This document shows positions 1 through 12,085 of a stretch of 64,000 nt of DNA, one piece after another; the stretch's first letter is position 1; each line of letters opens with the position of its first letter. A program made the translations under genes and the position numbers. Source of the stretch: Salvator merianae (taxonomy: Eukaryota; Chordata; Lepidosauria; Squamata; Teiidae). The stretch covers positions 59,400,456 through 59,464,455 of the forward strand of contig QVOM02000126.1 of the NCBI GenBank assembly GCA_003586115.2, written 5' to 3'. The notes under the pieces were generated by a model. That model had not been told where the DNA came from. It made no database searches and saw nothing but the letters and a program-made list of their open reading frames with translations.

Positions 1-898
1 ACAAGTTTCCTGTTTCAGCTTTGTTCATGCCCTGAGTTTTGATTTTTTGATCCTAATGTCAACACACTGGCTGTGTGCTTTCTTTATTGTCCACAAGGAT
101 TTCATGAAATATTTGCTGGTGAGCAGCTTGAAGCCCCTGTGTGAGTGTGTTTCATCATCAATATTCACTACAGGTTCTGCAGTGGAGAAATCACTGGGAA
201 TATAGGTGTGTGAAAATTTACTGCAAATTGCTTGTTCTCTACATATAGGGCTGTAAATGCCACTGGAATGTCATAGCTTCAAAGGCTCATCTCTAGAGCT
301 GCTTTATTTCACAAGTAAAACAAGACTTTTTTTCTCTTTCTCTGTTGCTAGTTTCCATTTTGTTACATTCGGTAATAATAGGATTGCATGCTTTGAACAA
401 GGTAAGACTTCTTAGCGCAGCTCAAATTAATAACTTTTTAAAGCCTCTGAATTTGTTTGTTTATTCATTTATTTTTTATACTGCCTTATACTGTCTAGTT
501 GTAGATGAGATGCAAGATTGCAGCTATGTTCAAATGCCCATGAAAACTGAACAGAATGAATTATACACAAGTTAGCCAAACCTGAACTGAACCATGTTGA
601 AGGCGAAGTGGAGGGTGGAGTCAAGCTCTGAGAAACTGAATGGGATGGAATGCTGCCCACCTTACCCACGGGGCCCATTATGCAGATGGAGTGAGACAAC
701 TTGGCTCAGTTCACGAGTGAGAACATTTGTTTTTTCTGATTCAGTGGCAACTTCTGACTTTCATCTGGTTTTTTCGGCACTGTTTTTGGGAAAGCAAACA
801 CAATACGGAATACTTAGTACAATCTTTTTAGCTGACTTGATCCTTTGAGAAGTTCAGAAAGTAATAGGAATAAAATGGCTGTGTAAAAGATATCCTTT
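1..898. other. Non-coding A+T-rich sequence
   Basis: No gene, exon with convincing splice sites, or recognisable repeat is visible here. The open frames are short, overlap on both strands and have no domain signal, so I treat them as chance. Confidence 0.6.
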
Positions 899-1335
899 GG
901 CCAATTTGCACTTACCTCTTAGTTAGCGTACAGATGCTCACTAGGTAAGGGCATTCACGCTCTGCCGCCACAGCATCTGGTAGTATCTACAGCCACTCCC
1001 AAACACTACTAGCTGTCCACAGCTTGACTGGGAGCAGCTGGATGGCTCCTGGTCAGAAGCATTCACACTCTCTTCTGGATCCAAACACTGCAAGTGAGCG
1101 GGGCAGGGTGACACAGCACGGCCACAGCTGTGGCTGTAAAGTCACACACTTCATCCTGATCACCATGGTAACAGCCAAGTGTTGCCACAGCTGCTGTCAT
1201 GGCAATCAGACCTGTATTAACACTGCAAGTGCTGGTGACCTGGTACAGGGCTATTCTAGCACTCACAGTGTGGAATGGCTGTTACACTGCTAGGACTATC
1301 CCAACCTACTGTACTAAGCTGGTCAGTGTGAATCC
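899..1335 (-). mobile_element. TIR element family C, copy 1
   Basis: Read on the minus strand, this segment matches the copies near 11.0-11.4 kb and 40.1-40.5 kb. Shared landmarks are CTCACTAG near one end, AGCTGTCCACAGCT with neighbouring GGAGCAGCTGGA, a CACCATGG core, and CACTGCAAG with AGTGTG near the other end. The left end reads GGCCAATTTGCACTTACC, a decayed form of the GGGCCTGTTCGCACTTAC terminus shared by families B, C and D. It has no coding capacity, so I infer a non-autonomous DNA transposon. The superfamily is unresolved because I could not fix a target-site duplication. Confidence 0.6.
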
Positions 1336-1750
1336 AACCTTAGATTCCTCACACCTAGACTTCATTATACATGTTTTCACTTTTTAGAAAAGAAGGCAGC
1401 TGGAGTCAAATACAGGAAGTAATTCAGTTCTTCATTTCATATTCCATCTTGTTTTGCCCTCTTACATAAATAATTTGAAAAAATGGCATGTATTTGAAGC
1501 ATATACTAAGCCAGTAAGTGGACTAATGGTATTGAAGGGATGCGAGAAAGCTCCTTAGCCTAGTTTGTGCTTCCATTTCCTGTTCCTCTCAATCATTTGG
1601 AATGAAGTTAATGGATTCTGCAGCTGGATTTCTACCACCTCCATGGATTTTGTTACCCAGAGTTTCAAAGGATGCTGTTCCAAATGAACACATGCAGTGA
1701 ATTTGTTCCCTTTCTGGATGAAACATAGGCTGGCTTCAGATGTCGGCTGA
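1336..1750. other. Non-coding, nothing recognised
   Basis: Unique-looking sequence without a supported gene or repeat. Confidence 0.5.
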
Positions 1751-2016
1751 ATTATCACCTGTTGGCTTGACTAAGCTGTGGCCCACATTGTCTGGGCACA
1801 TGTTAATGACACACACATTCGGGTATTTTGCATGCATAAAAAACCTGGAAGTGAACAATCATGACCACTGTGCATGCATGGCCATCTGCTCGGCCCCTGC
1901 ACGAAATATCCGGATGTGCGCAATGCCATCAGCCTGCATGTGTGGCTGTCTTCTTCAGCCACTGCACTTGCCTGGTGAACACAATGAAGATGGTGGCTCC
2001 ATCCAGATGGTAAGTA
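1751..2016 (+). mobile_element. Dispersed element family E, copy 1
   Basis: This segment aligns by eye with 7896-8195. Both share ATGACCACTGTGCATGCAT, a GGGTATTTTGCA / CAGGTATTTGTTG block, a second block with GGATGTG(C)..., and an end of the form AAGATGGTG(G/A)CTC followed within about 20 bases by GGTAA. It has no coding capacity. The AAGATGG plus GGTAAGT end also resembles 41236-41270 inside the young element at 41 kb, so E may be a relative of the B/C/D elements. Boundaries are approximate. Confidence 0.5.
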
Positions 2017-2625
2017 ATAGCATTATTCCAGGACTATGGACAGGGCCATACACTAGATTTCATCCACTTGTAGTCCTATGAACCAGCATGGAATTAAGGT
2101 TCTTTGGCAAAATTCCAAGGTTCTGCTTGTAGAAGACAAAATACACTACCAAGGGACCAGGGATAGACCTGAATGTTAGTCCTGTAGGTTTTCAATCAAC
2201 ATGGGTTGGGGTAACTGGCAAATGCTCATGTTGATTATCCTGCTCTAAAAGGTAGGTCTGGTAGCCATTGAGGTGGCAGGGTAGTGCATCTGTCACACAG
2301 CCATTTGCCTACACTGCCCCCTTGCTGACCAGAGGTTGGTCATTTAGTGCCATGTAGATGGTGCCTCAAAACCCATCAAATCTGAAGTAATTGTCTTCAT
2401 TTTGATTCTTCCCTCCCCCCCCCGCCCCCAGTTAGGATGCTGCAGAACGAGGAAAAGATGGGAGCAAAAGCTCCCATTCCTCTCTTCCTAAGGCAGAAAC
2501 AGAAGTACCATCACGTGGCCTTAACCAATGCCCTGAGTGGGAATTTGCACCTCTCCGTATTATATCACCTTCAGGGGCATTCCCTTAAGTCAATGTAAGT
2601 AGCTCCAAGACAGCAGAACAAAAAT
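2017..2625. other. Non-coding, with a C-rich run at 2409-2430
   Basis: No gene or repeat family recognised. A poly-C tract interrupted by one G lies near 2409-2430. Confidence 0.5.
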
Positions 2626-2968
2626 GGTCCTTTCTGCACTTACCTGCCTGAAAACCAGATTAGTGTGTCCAGATTAGCCTAGCCCACTGATCCAGATCAC
2701 AGGGAAGCATGAGCAGGATCTGTGGGATTATGCCTTCTGCATGTCTCCCGGCTCAGGGCTGCTGGTTCATCTGGTAGACCCAATTAATTGGGTCAATCAG
2801 ACATCCATATTAGGGCCTCCTTTAATCCAGCTCTTGCGCTGTCTCTTGCAGACAGAGCAAGCCAGTGGCAGGCATGGCCTCATAGATCTGCATTAATGTG
2901 CAGATTTATGTGGCTTAGAAGTGAACTAGGACCCTTCATACAGATTAAGGGTCCATGCTGAAAGGCCC
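2626..2968 (+). mobile_element. TIR element family D, copy 1
   Basis: The left end is GGTCCTTTCTGCACTTACC and the right end, reverse-complemented, is GGGCCTTTCAGCATGG. The interior has repeated 'GATCCAGATTAG'-like motifs, an 18-bp perfect palindrome GACCCAATTAATTGGGTC at 2777-2794, and GACAGAGCAA followed by a TAATGTGCAGAT block. The same order is seen at 13658-14148 and 60413-60935. No transposase is present, so it is a non-autonomous copy of unknown superfamily. Confidence 0.65.
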
Positions 2969-4177
2969 AAAGTTGGGGATCTTGCCTCACTGTACTTTGG
3001 GGATGGAAAGAAAGATGAAGGTAACAGAAAAGTGTACCATATCTCCCAGCAACAACCTTCCCACAAGCAACCTCTCCCATTAGCAAAAGGCCCAAGACGT
3101 ACTGCCATTTGCAATGCTGCAGAAAGCATCTGGAAACTTTATTTCAGAGAAGCAAATTAAAAAGTGTCAAAAAAAAAAGTGAGTAAAAAACCTGCATTAT
3201 GTGGTGATTTGCAGTAGTTCCTCTGGTTATCACTGGTCATAATACTTTTCAAACTGCTGCCTGGTCTGTCTGCACGTGGATAAATCCTGGAAGGTACTTC
3301 CCTATGCTAGATGCAAAAGTGATGGGGAAAAAATTAAAATGAGGGATAAAATTAAAATATCTGTTTGTACTGAAAAATTGCAAGTTCTGAGAATGTTCCA
3401 GCAACTTGTTATTTGCCTTTGCTTCACTTCCAAATGGGCTTGCATTTTTCATTTATAGGACAAATGTAACCTGTTAGGAGCTGGCATTGTCTATCTTCCT
3501 GTGTTTCAAGTTCCTGTCCCATTACAGTTCTTTAAAACATCATAGTTTTACAACGTCATGTCTTCTGTTTTCTACCTAAAGAAGCGTTCAAAACTGTCAT
3601 TCTAATGTAATCATATGAACAGAATCACTTGTACTTACAGCCTTGCTTTCTCTGGTTTTACAAAAGGCTTTTTTTGTTACTGGTCATTTTGAAAATTCCC
3701 CCCACCGTAATACAAAAGAAAAGGGAGCAGTAATGGCCATAGCAGAGCACAAGTACTGCATTACTGAAGAATAGTATCTAAGACATTGGCAAAGAAACAG
3801 AGGGTTGGAGATGTGGTAATTCATGGCTTGGATGAGGAGTTCTCAAGGGGGTGGAAACAGATCCCTTTGGAGTCTGCAGGATTTCTCAGGAGGTCAGTAT
3901 TTCATTAAAAACTCATATTTGTATTATTTCTTTGTCATTTTTCCTCCCTTGACATAGGAGTGTATAATCTATGTCATAACAGGGTTGATTAGTTGTTTGT
4001 TTTTTAATGTTCCTAGAATATCAGAAAGCAAAGAAAAGGATTTGAGAAAACCTGTCTTAAATAAATAAGACCTTATTAATTCCTTTTACTGTATCCTTTG
4101 TCGATTCCTGATGAGTCGTAGAATCTAGCAAATACTATATTCATTATTGCATCCATGTTTTACTTTAGGGGGGAAAC
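2969..4177. other. Non-coding, nothing recognised
   Basis: A+T-rich sequence with short overlapping open frames on both strands and no supported gene, RNA or repeat. Confidence 0.5.
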
Positions 4178-4275
4178 CTGTGGCCATCCAGATGTTGCTG
4201 AACTACATCTCCCATCATTCTAGGTTTGCCAGGCTAACTGAGCATGATGGGAGCTGTAGTTCAACAGCATCAAAA
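4178..4275. mobile_element. Short foldback (palindromic) MITE
   Basis: Two arms of about 27 bp (4192-4218 and 4244-4270) are inverted copies of each other, carrying CTCCCATCAT and ATGATGGGAG, around a 25-bp centre. From memory, 'ACTACATCTCCCATCAT' is a widespread reptile interspersed palindrome. It is non-coding and non-autonomous. Confidence 0.6.
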
Positions 4276-5575
4276 GAGCTCATTCTACAATAAAATGTTC
4301 TATTGTATGTGCTCATCTAGAAATAAAAGTTACTTATTAACAGCATTTATCCCTAGCTGTAGTGAATCAATCTACCTAAAGCTGATCTGCATTAACAATT
4401 AGCCAGCAATCCTGTTCCAGATTCTGTTCTACAGAGTCTTTTAATTTGTAGTTAAGCATTGCAGAAATAAAGACTGTATAGAAACTAAATTAGCTTTGCG
4501 TCATATAAATTTTCCTAGAGACCATGTTCTATCCTCATCAAAAAAGATTTTAGAAGACAACAACAACAACAACAATACAAAAAGTGCCTGCTGCTCAGAA
4601 TGTTAACAACTCAGAGAAATTATAATTGTCCTCTAATATTCTTGATAGATATTGTTATATATTAGGGTATAGAGAAATTCATTTCCTCTTTTCCACTAGA
4701 TTTATTGGGCAAATAAATCTGCTTCGTGTTTTATAAAATACTGTCCCATAGTGCTTTTTGTTTTAAAATCTGTGTTTGTTAAAATATTTTGATAATCTAC
4801 TGTGGAATAGGATTAAATTTCACCAAGAGCTATTTCGTATACTTTGGGTTATTTTATTCTGTGCTTTTTGAAAGAAAAAAATGGTAACATTTTGGAAAAT
4901 AAGGAATTTTATTAGTTTACAGATAGCTGTGAATCTCATTTATAGTCATGGTTGCATAACTGTAATACAGCTGAATGCAGCACAGAAGTTTGGTAAAGTA
5001 AAACAGAGGTGCCAGCAAACTAAACCTGACTCCTGGTGAATGCATGGACAAACCAATGCAGTTTTCTTGGCCAAAATACAGAAATGGCTTGGTATTGCTT
5101 TCTTTCAGGATATTCACTCCAGCTTACATCACCTGGCATTTCTAAGTTTTCACATCCAAATACTAACCCCAGCTTGATTTTGTATAACTTCTGAAATCAG
5201 ACAAGATCAGTGGTGGAAAGTCTTATCAGATGCGGCAAATCCCTTCACATAGCAAACTGAAGGTAAAAGAAGAAACCAAGGTTTTCTGTAGGTGAGTGAT
5301 AAAGTAGGGATGTGCATGAACTGTCAAAGCAAAAATCTGTATTTTCACTTCATCAGTGAATCATGATGTTGAAAAAAGGGGGGGTTACATTCATTTTTGT
5401 GGTTTTCACAATGTTTTCCCCATTGAAAATACCCTTTTTGTGGGTTAAAACATAGCAAAAATGTGAATATTTGAACAAATATTCAGCTTTTGTGAAGGAA
5501 GAGACTGGTTTGTTTCAATAGAACTCTGAAAATGCAAAAGTGCATTTTTTATTTGATCTGAATATCTACAAATGT
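4276..5575. other. Non-coding A+T-rich stretch
   Basis: It contains a short (CAA)n tract near 4559-4575 and no recognisable gene or transposon. Confidence 0.5.
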
Positions 5576-5628
5576 GAAGGAAGGAAGGAAGGAAGGAAGG
5601 AAGGAAGGAAGGAAGGAAGGAAGGAAGA
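5576..5628 (+). repeat. (GAAG)n microsatellite
   Basis: About 13 uninterrupted GGAA units. The minus-strand reading as poly-(FLPS) is not a gene. Confidence 0.95.
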
Positions 5629-7895
5629 TATGTTGACACTGTAAATTGTAATATTTATGGTCAGTATTACAAGTATGGCTGGGACAATGAGGAGGGAGAA
5701 GCGGTTTGTCATTAGTTTTGTTAATTGCTTTTCCATTGGCAAGACAGAACCTCGTTTATTTGCTTTCTGTTATTTCCCACAAAACTGCTAATTTGATCAT
5801 TTCTTTTCAGTTTTGATAGTCTCTCTAATATTCACCAATAAGTTATTTTTTAAATAATTGCTGTCTTCTATTGTGGGTTTTCAAGAATTTTTTTTGTCTC
5901 TTTTTTGTTTGCCTTTACCAAACTGATCCCTGCCCCTGTTGGGTTGGCATATGAAATCTCTTCTTGGCTTCCTCATCTCTGAATATACTATAGGTAATTT
6001 CATGTTTCATTAACTTCTCAGTAATCATTCATCACTGTTAGTTTCTAAGGTGCAAGTCTCATTAAACAATGTGAAGTCTACTTCTAAGTAAGCATACATT
6101 GAACTGAGATAAGTGCCCTTCACAATTAATGACAGAAAACCACAGTTTAATACTTATGGATTCTACTCTGAGCCTGACATGGTTGTAATAGATGCTATAA
6201 AGAAATGCCATTCTCTCCTGCTTTTAAATGGCGCTGTTAGTTTGCTGAAGATGCACTGATTGCTCCATTACTCCAGGAAACAAGGTGTTCAGTTTTCAAG
6301 TTAGTGATTCATACAGATGTTGGTTTCTCACGTGGTGCAAGCTTTTTTAATGTATGTATCCTGTGGGGCTATAAAATACATCCAGGTCAGAATGGTGTCA
6401 AGAGTAGAAAGTTGTTGTAAGAGTTATTTAGGATAGAACACCTAGAATGAGCCCCATGTAGCTCTTGCAGAGTTCACAGAAAGCATTTCTGATCTTACTT
6501 GTTCAAGAATAGTAACCCTGTTAGTAAAATTAAATATGGAGTAACGCCAGTAATAACATTGGAGTTGTTTCTTGGCTGAGATGAGTCATTTAGCTCATTT
6601 GCTGCTGCTTGGCATACATAATCGGAGAAAGCCCCAAGGTCTTATGTCAGCTTTTGTTGACACTATCTGCAAATATTGGCTCTGTTATAAAATAAAGAGA
6701 TTCTAAAAGCAAGTAATGGGAGACATAGGGGATTGGCACTTCCTAACCCACTTTTGGCTGTTATTTTTTTAATTACATAAAGACATTAAGGAGGACTGGG
6801 ACAATGACTGCTAAATTATATTGGCAAGAAGAGACACCAGTAATAGCTGACATATGTGGGGATATTGAGATGACTGAAGAAACCAAAGGGCTTTGTCTCC
6901 ACACACAGTAACTGAATGAGCTCTCAGCGGCTATTAAGAAGTTACTGCAGCTAAAGGATGATGGAAATAATATCAACCTGCTTGCTTGTCTAATCTGTAG
7001 ATGACGGCAATGAAGAGACAAAGATTAATCATAAGAAAGAAGCTCATGACAACCTCAGACTAAATCATGAAAGATGAGGATATCACTGAACAAAAAAGTC
7101 AGAATTGCTAAAACAATGGTCTTTCCCAGAAGCAGTGGACAACTCTGAAAGCTGCTAATCAGCAATTAGGAAATCACAAGCTTTGGGCAGCTGATGTAAT
7201 AAAAAAGAAAAATAGGGGGTCCCTCCTGCCGTGGCAGGGAGAAAAATCATGTACTTGCGGGTGGTACTTTCTGTGTGATCTTTTAACAACAAATGCTGAC
7301 ATATTATTTAAGTTTAAAATCCAGGAGCAACATATTTGGAATGAAGACCATGTGAGGGTCAAAATGAATCTGGCAAAAAGAAAAAAAATGTTTTGAAACC
7401 TGCTTTCTTATTTGGAAGTGGACCTTGGAAGCTGGAAGGTGAAATTTTACATGTCATTGGGCATATTTGCATGCAGTTGACTATTGCGATTTAACCTTTT
7501 TAAGACTTCTTACACATTGGACTACAAGAAAGGTTTTATGAATTTATTGAGGGAAGCTTTTATGGATATTTTGAGTGGTCTAACGTTGTTTTATTAAACT
7601 TGTTATATTGTGGAGACTGTTTCCTCCTTTTCTTTTTTCTTTCTTTCCAGTTTTTGATATTTTCTTGTTTATAAGGGTTGGATCCTCTGATGTCTACATC
7701 TGTATCAAAATGGCTGCTCTTAGGCATGGGAACGATTGTGAAAGTCGGCTCAATAAACTATCTCTCTCTCCCCCCAGCTCTGAATATCAGAAAGAACAGA
7801 AGCGAGAGTATCCATTCAGACTGAGGCCAGCTCTAGACACTGGTTGAATATTGTGCAAACAGGTGATATTCCAGAGAAAAACCCCTCCGGAATTA
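5629..7895. other. Non-coding, possible conserved element near 6540-6680
   Basis: No gene recognised. 6540-6680 contains TGAGTCA (AP-1-like) and a GCTGCTGCTTGGCA stretch in a segment free of recognised repeats. Roughly 6770-7600 reads like decayed transposon sequence, but I cannot assign it. Confidence 0.4.
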
Positions 7896-8195
7896 TTACC
7901 TGTCAGCTAGACATCGTGGGTGCCCATGCTGTTGGTGTGCATTTTAGTGACGCACACATCCAGGTATTTGTTGCTGTGAAATACTCGGAATTGCATGATC
8001 ATGACCACTGTGCATGCATAGCTATCTTTTTGATCCTTGTACATACATGATGGATGTGCACATCAGGGTATTTCAGCACAAAATACCCAGATGTGGACGA
8101 TGGTACCACTGCATATGTGCGGCTGCTTTTTTTGCCTGCCACACATGTGGTGGCCACAGCAAAGATGGTGACTCTGTTCAATAAAAGGTAAATCA
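7896..8195 (+). mobile_element. Dispersed element family E, copy 2
   Basis: Second copy of the repeat at 1751-2016: TGACCACTGTGCATGCATAG, a GGATGTGCACATC block, a CATATGTGCGGCTG block, and the end AAGATGGTGACTC followed by AAAAGGTAAA. It is non-coding and its boundaries are approximate. Confidence 0.5.
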
Positions 8196-8255
8196 GGAAA
8201 ACTTGCCATGAGAGTCAAGTTTTCCCAAAATAGGCTATTGTGCATTTTAAGGGTA

Positions 8256-8328
8256 ATATAGCGTAGCTATGGTGGGGTTGCCACAGGTACATGTGGCAAT
8301 CCCACCAAAGCAGCACCGTAATGGTGCT
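8256..8328. repeat. Imperfect hairpin, relative of 33345-33394
   Basis: The inner arms 8270-8285 and 8292-8307 pair at 15 of 16 positions around the loop GGTACA. The outer arms add AATATAGC against GTGCTATATT. The core TTGCCACAGGTACATGTGGC is nearly identical to the hairpin at 33345-33394, so it is a dispersed foldback family rather than a chance inverted repeat. Confidence 0.65.
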
Positions 8329-10054
8329 ATATTCTGTATGGGACCTGGGTAGAGTGACTGGGTATGTTTAAACTTTCTTTAGAGTTCAGGAAGTGAGAAG
8401 ATCTTGCTCTGAACATGAAAAGCACAACGTAACTCCTCTAGCTTATCATTTTTTAAAAATATATATATTATTTCTTTGTTTTATTTGGTTATAAACACCA
8501 TAAGTTTCCTGTGGTACTAACAGACTTCAAGAGAATTATGAGCAAAAAACATTTGTACCCAACTGTTGCCTGCTATTATCAGATTAGTAATCTTCAATGG
8601 AAATCCATTCCTGTTCTGTTTATGACAATTATCCAGTGCTGGATATCAGGGTTGATTAATAGTTTTGATGTACCATCATTAGTAGTGTCATTATCCATTA
8701 CTGACTGTTGTTAGCTTGGGTGATTTTGGTACGCATAGCCTTCCGCAATTGGGCTTGCTTCTATCAATGGTTGCCACATCAAATGAAATGAATGGATCCT
8801 GCTCTGCTCTGGCTAGATCCCATAGCTGAGAATTTCAGTAATTATTTCCTTTTGAGTGCACTAAGAAATGCCTTGGGCAACACACATTAGTTTGGGGACA
8901 GGGCTGATTTAGGGACTGCAGCGCTAAGGAAAGGGAGTGAGTGTTAAATAAATATATGAAGCCCCACATTCATTCCTTCAGTTAGCTGTAAACACAAAGT
9001 GAATATTAGGACCATTATTAAAAATGATCCATGGTCATCCATAGCTACCTAACGTCCCACATTCTACTTAACTACGCTGCAGCATTTCATGCTTTATTTT
9101 AGTTTCCAGAGCAGTCAATTCAGCATCTCATCACAGAGGAGATTTATTATAAAGGGCATGCATCCTTAAAATCAAAGAGCCTCGGCTCATATTTAGCTGG
9201 GAATATTATCCAATTTCAATCTAACAGCATGAACATATGGCATGCTTAACAATTCCACCCTAATAATGAAAAGACAGGCTCAGGATTGTCTAAAAAAACT
9301 CATTGAAATCAAAATCACTGTAATGAATCTGGTCAACTTTAAGAGTGATGTATTAATTGGCCTGACCAAGCTGGTAAAGCAATTAAGGTAATGGATAGAG
9401 AACCGCAAAACAAATCTATTGGTATTTCTTCTGCATTTTAATAACATGGCAGAAGGCTTAACATGGTTTTGAAGCTAATGCTAAGAGACTGGATTGTGCA
9501 TATTTGCTAAGAATCAGTGCTGTCCCCAGTGGTGACATTGTATGGGGCACAGGAGAGGAACTAAGTAGTGGTCTGCATGGCACTTCCCCCCCTGGATTGC
9601 AGCTAGTCTCCAGGGTGGGAATCTGATAAACCCTGGCAAAGCATTTTGAGGGGAGATTTCGTCCTCCTATGCTCCCTTTGCCAGTATCTGGACAGATGGC
9701 GGCAACAGGGGTGACTTACTTTCTTCCTTTTCTACTTCCTCAATTAAGCACTGGACAGAAAATGATTGACATCTGTAGCCTTTTCCTGCCCAGGGTGGAA
9801 AGTTTGAAGACTGTGAGACCAAGAGGCACCAGTCATGTACAAGGCACTCTTCCCAGCCCTGTGGCAGAATTGGTGGATCCCAACACAAGACAGCCAACTG
9901 GCTGACTGTGAAGATGCAGGCTTTACTGCTCTTCTGTTTATGTGTGTGGGCCTTCCACCTTAGTGTCCTTCAAAGTCAGCAGCCTGAGCATCTGCACAAC
10001 TGCTGGCATGACGTGACAGTGTTACTGAAGTGTAAAGCAAGGGGGCTTTTCAAT
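8329..10054. other. Non-coding, possible conserved element near 9080-9410
   Basis: No gene recognised. 9080-9410 has no recognised repeat and is dense in ATTA/TAAT motifs of the kind seen in vertebrate enhancers. This is inference from composition only. Confidence 0.4.
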
Positions 10055-10420
10055 GGTTGTTGTTCACTCGATCAGTTGTTCCTGACTTTTTGTGACTCCG
10101 TGGACATCAACACCCAGGCCCCGCTGTCCTCCACTGTCTCCTGGAGTTTGCCTTAGGTCATGTTCCTTGCTTCCATGACACCATCTGTCCATCTCACCCT
10201 CTGCAATCCTCTTCTCCTTTTGCCTTCAACCTTACCTAGCATCAGAGCCTTTTCTAGTGAACTCTGCCTTCTCATTACATGGTCAAAGTATTTGAGCTTC
10301 AGCTTCAGTATTTGTCTTTCCAATGAACAATCAGGGTTGCTATACCTTTAGTATGGACTGATTTGATCTCCTTGCAGTCCAAGGGTTTCTCAAAAGTCTT
10401 CTCCAGCATTTTCAATATTA
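10055..10420 (-). mobile_element. BovB (RTE-clade LINE) 3' fragment
   Basis: On the plus strand the segment reads as the reverse complement of the 3' part of BovB. It has the landmarks GTGACTCCGTGGAC, CTCCTTTTGCCTTCAA, AGCATCAGAGCCTTTTC, CAAAGTATTTGAGCTTCAGC and CTCCTTGCAGTCCAAGGG in the BovB order, which I recognise from ruminant and squamate copies. It is a 5'-truncated, decayed copy with frame breaks and no intact protein. BovB is known for horizontal transfer among squamates, ruminants and other hosts, so it supports a squamate origin for the window. Confidence 0.8.
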
Positions 10421-10964
10421 ATCTCTTTCAAATAAAAGCTGAAAAGAATATGACAGTAAAGGAAAAGAAACAGGCCCTTCATGACAAAGAAAGCAGATAG
10501 GAGCCTTATTTCACAGCAAGACTTCACTGTGCTGGATTGCCCTTTCCCATGGTAGTGTAGCAGATAGCTGCATCATGGTGGGCAATGCTGTACAGAAGGA
10601 GGACTTTGATACACTGCTGTCCAGCTTCCCAAAACTGGGCTGCCCATCAGAGACAGAGGAAATGTCCCTTTGATGGATAACCTACAAATCTCTTTCCCTC
10701 ATGCTGCGCATTTATTAATATGCAGCCACAGAGATTACGTGAGAAAGTGGAAGAAAGCTGTGTTGATACCTGACCTCCTTTGCCATCTAGATTAAAATCA
10801 ATTGCACTGTAACCAGATAGTCCCTGGATCTTCTCATCCAACCCCCAGAGCAAAGATTTAGAGTTTGTTATTGCTCAGACAGATGATGAAAGACCAAAGT
10901 TATGCTGCAGGGAGGAAACAGTTTTGAGAGTCACAAATTCCAGGGCAGCAACATTAATGTGGGG
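10421..10964. other. Non-coding, nothing recognised
   Basis: No gene, RNA or repeat that I can support. Confidence 0.5.
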
Positions 10965-11402
10965 CATTTTTGTACTGACCAGTTTAGCCTGGTATAATTA
11001 TACCATTCAAAACTGGTCAAGATCCAGCAGTGTGGTGGTCATTCACACTGCAAGCGCGAGAATGGCCCTGTACCAGACCTCCAGCACTTGTAGTGTGAAT
11101 GCAAGCCTACTTGCTATGACAGTGGCCACAAAAACATCTAGCAATCACCATGGTGAGCAGGACATGATGCGCAGCTGTGCAGCTGTGTCATGCCACAGCC
11201 TCACAGCATTTGCATCCGGAAGTAGGTGTGAATGCTGCTGATCAGGAGCAATCCAGCTGCTCCCAGTCCAGCTGTGGACAGCTAGTAGCATTCAGGAGAG
11301 GCTGCAGATGCTCCAGGATCTGCAGCTGCCATGGAATGCAGACATACTTTCCTAGTGAGCATGCAGACACTCACTAGCATGTAAGTATAAGCAGGCCCTT
11401 TG
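10965..11402 (+). mobile_element. TIR element family C, copy 2
   Basis: It begins with a 42-bp imperfect palindrome (10977-11018) whose 14-bp centre GGTATAATTATACC is perfect. It continues through ATTCACACTGCAAGCG, CACCATGGTGAGCAGG and GCAATCCAGCTGCTCCCAG, and ends with ATGTAAGTATAAGCAGGCCCT, whose reverse complement is the AGGGCCTG-type terminus. The order matches 40125-40468 and, inverted, 899-1335. It is non-coding. Confidence 0.65.
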
Positions 11403-11739
11403 TTTCAAAGCCATATATTTTAATAGTTTGTTTTTGTTTCACAGCAAAAGGAAGCAGTGTAATTTTTTGTGGAATACAGCAGAAATACTGAAACAAGAAC
11501 AAGCCCTTTGCTCAAGTGATAATTACTTAGCTGAGGTTAATGAGCAAAAGCATTATCTGTGCCCATCAACTCACCTAGCCATTAATTAATGTGTTGGAGG
11601 TGCTGTACGCTTGAATAATTTTGATTTAACTATTTCCTAGATTGAGAGTAGCCATAGCTCATTGTCTTGCAGCTCCATGCAGCAGCTGCTGAAAAAGGAA
11701 GAAAAAATCCAATTCTATATTCTTTTTAATAGTAGTCAT
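11403..11739. other. Non-coding, possible conserved element 11500-11690
   Basis: Repeat-free segment rich in TAATTA-type motifs (ATTAATTAATG) with an E-box-like CAGCAGCTGCTG. There is no coding signal. This is a candidate regulatory element by composition only. Confidence 0.3.
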
Positions 11740-12085
11740 CTTATTTCTCAGAAAGTGCAGAAGGACTTCCTTTTCCTATAATTAAAATGATGACTGCCAA
11801 AAAGAGAGAAGAAGGGCTTTCCTTCCCTTCTCTGCTCTTCTCCCCTACCAAAGAGGCAATTAGTTGTGGTGAGGGTTCTTCCCATTTCAGCAATGATCAA
11901 ATCACTGTAGAAAATGGAACAAATTGGAGAAAGGGAAAGGAAAATCCCTCCTTTTGCCCTCTGTCTAAACCAATGATTTCTGCAGATTTTGGTTTGGTTG
12001 GGTGGAAGCAATCAAGCTACCATCTACTGTCCTACTACCCAACACATTTTGGGGTCATAAAGAGTAAGGGAAAAATTACTTTGGA
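11740..12085. repeat. Degenerate repeat related to 51540-52860
   Basis: It carries the unit 'ATCACTGTAGAAAATGG' with flanking AGGGCTTTCCTTCCCTTC and CCTCCTTTTGCC runs. The same motif recurs many times in both orientations at 51540-52860. Open frames on both strands are low-complexity and not convincing as protein. Confidence 0.4.

Noticed and set aside
5445..5639. ORF with repeated FLPS residues
   Set aside because: Translation of the (GAAG)n microsatellite.
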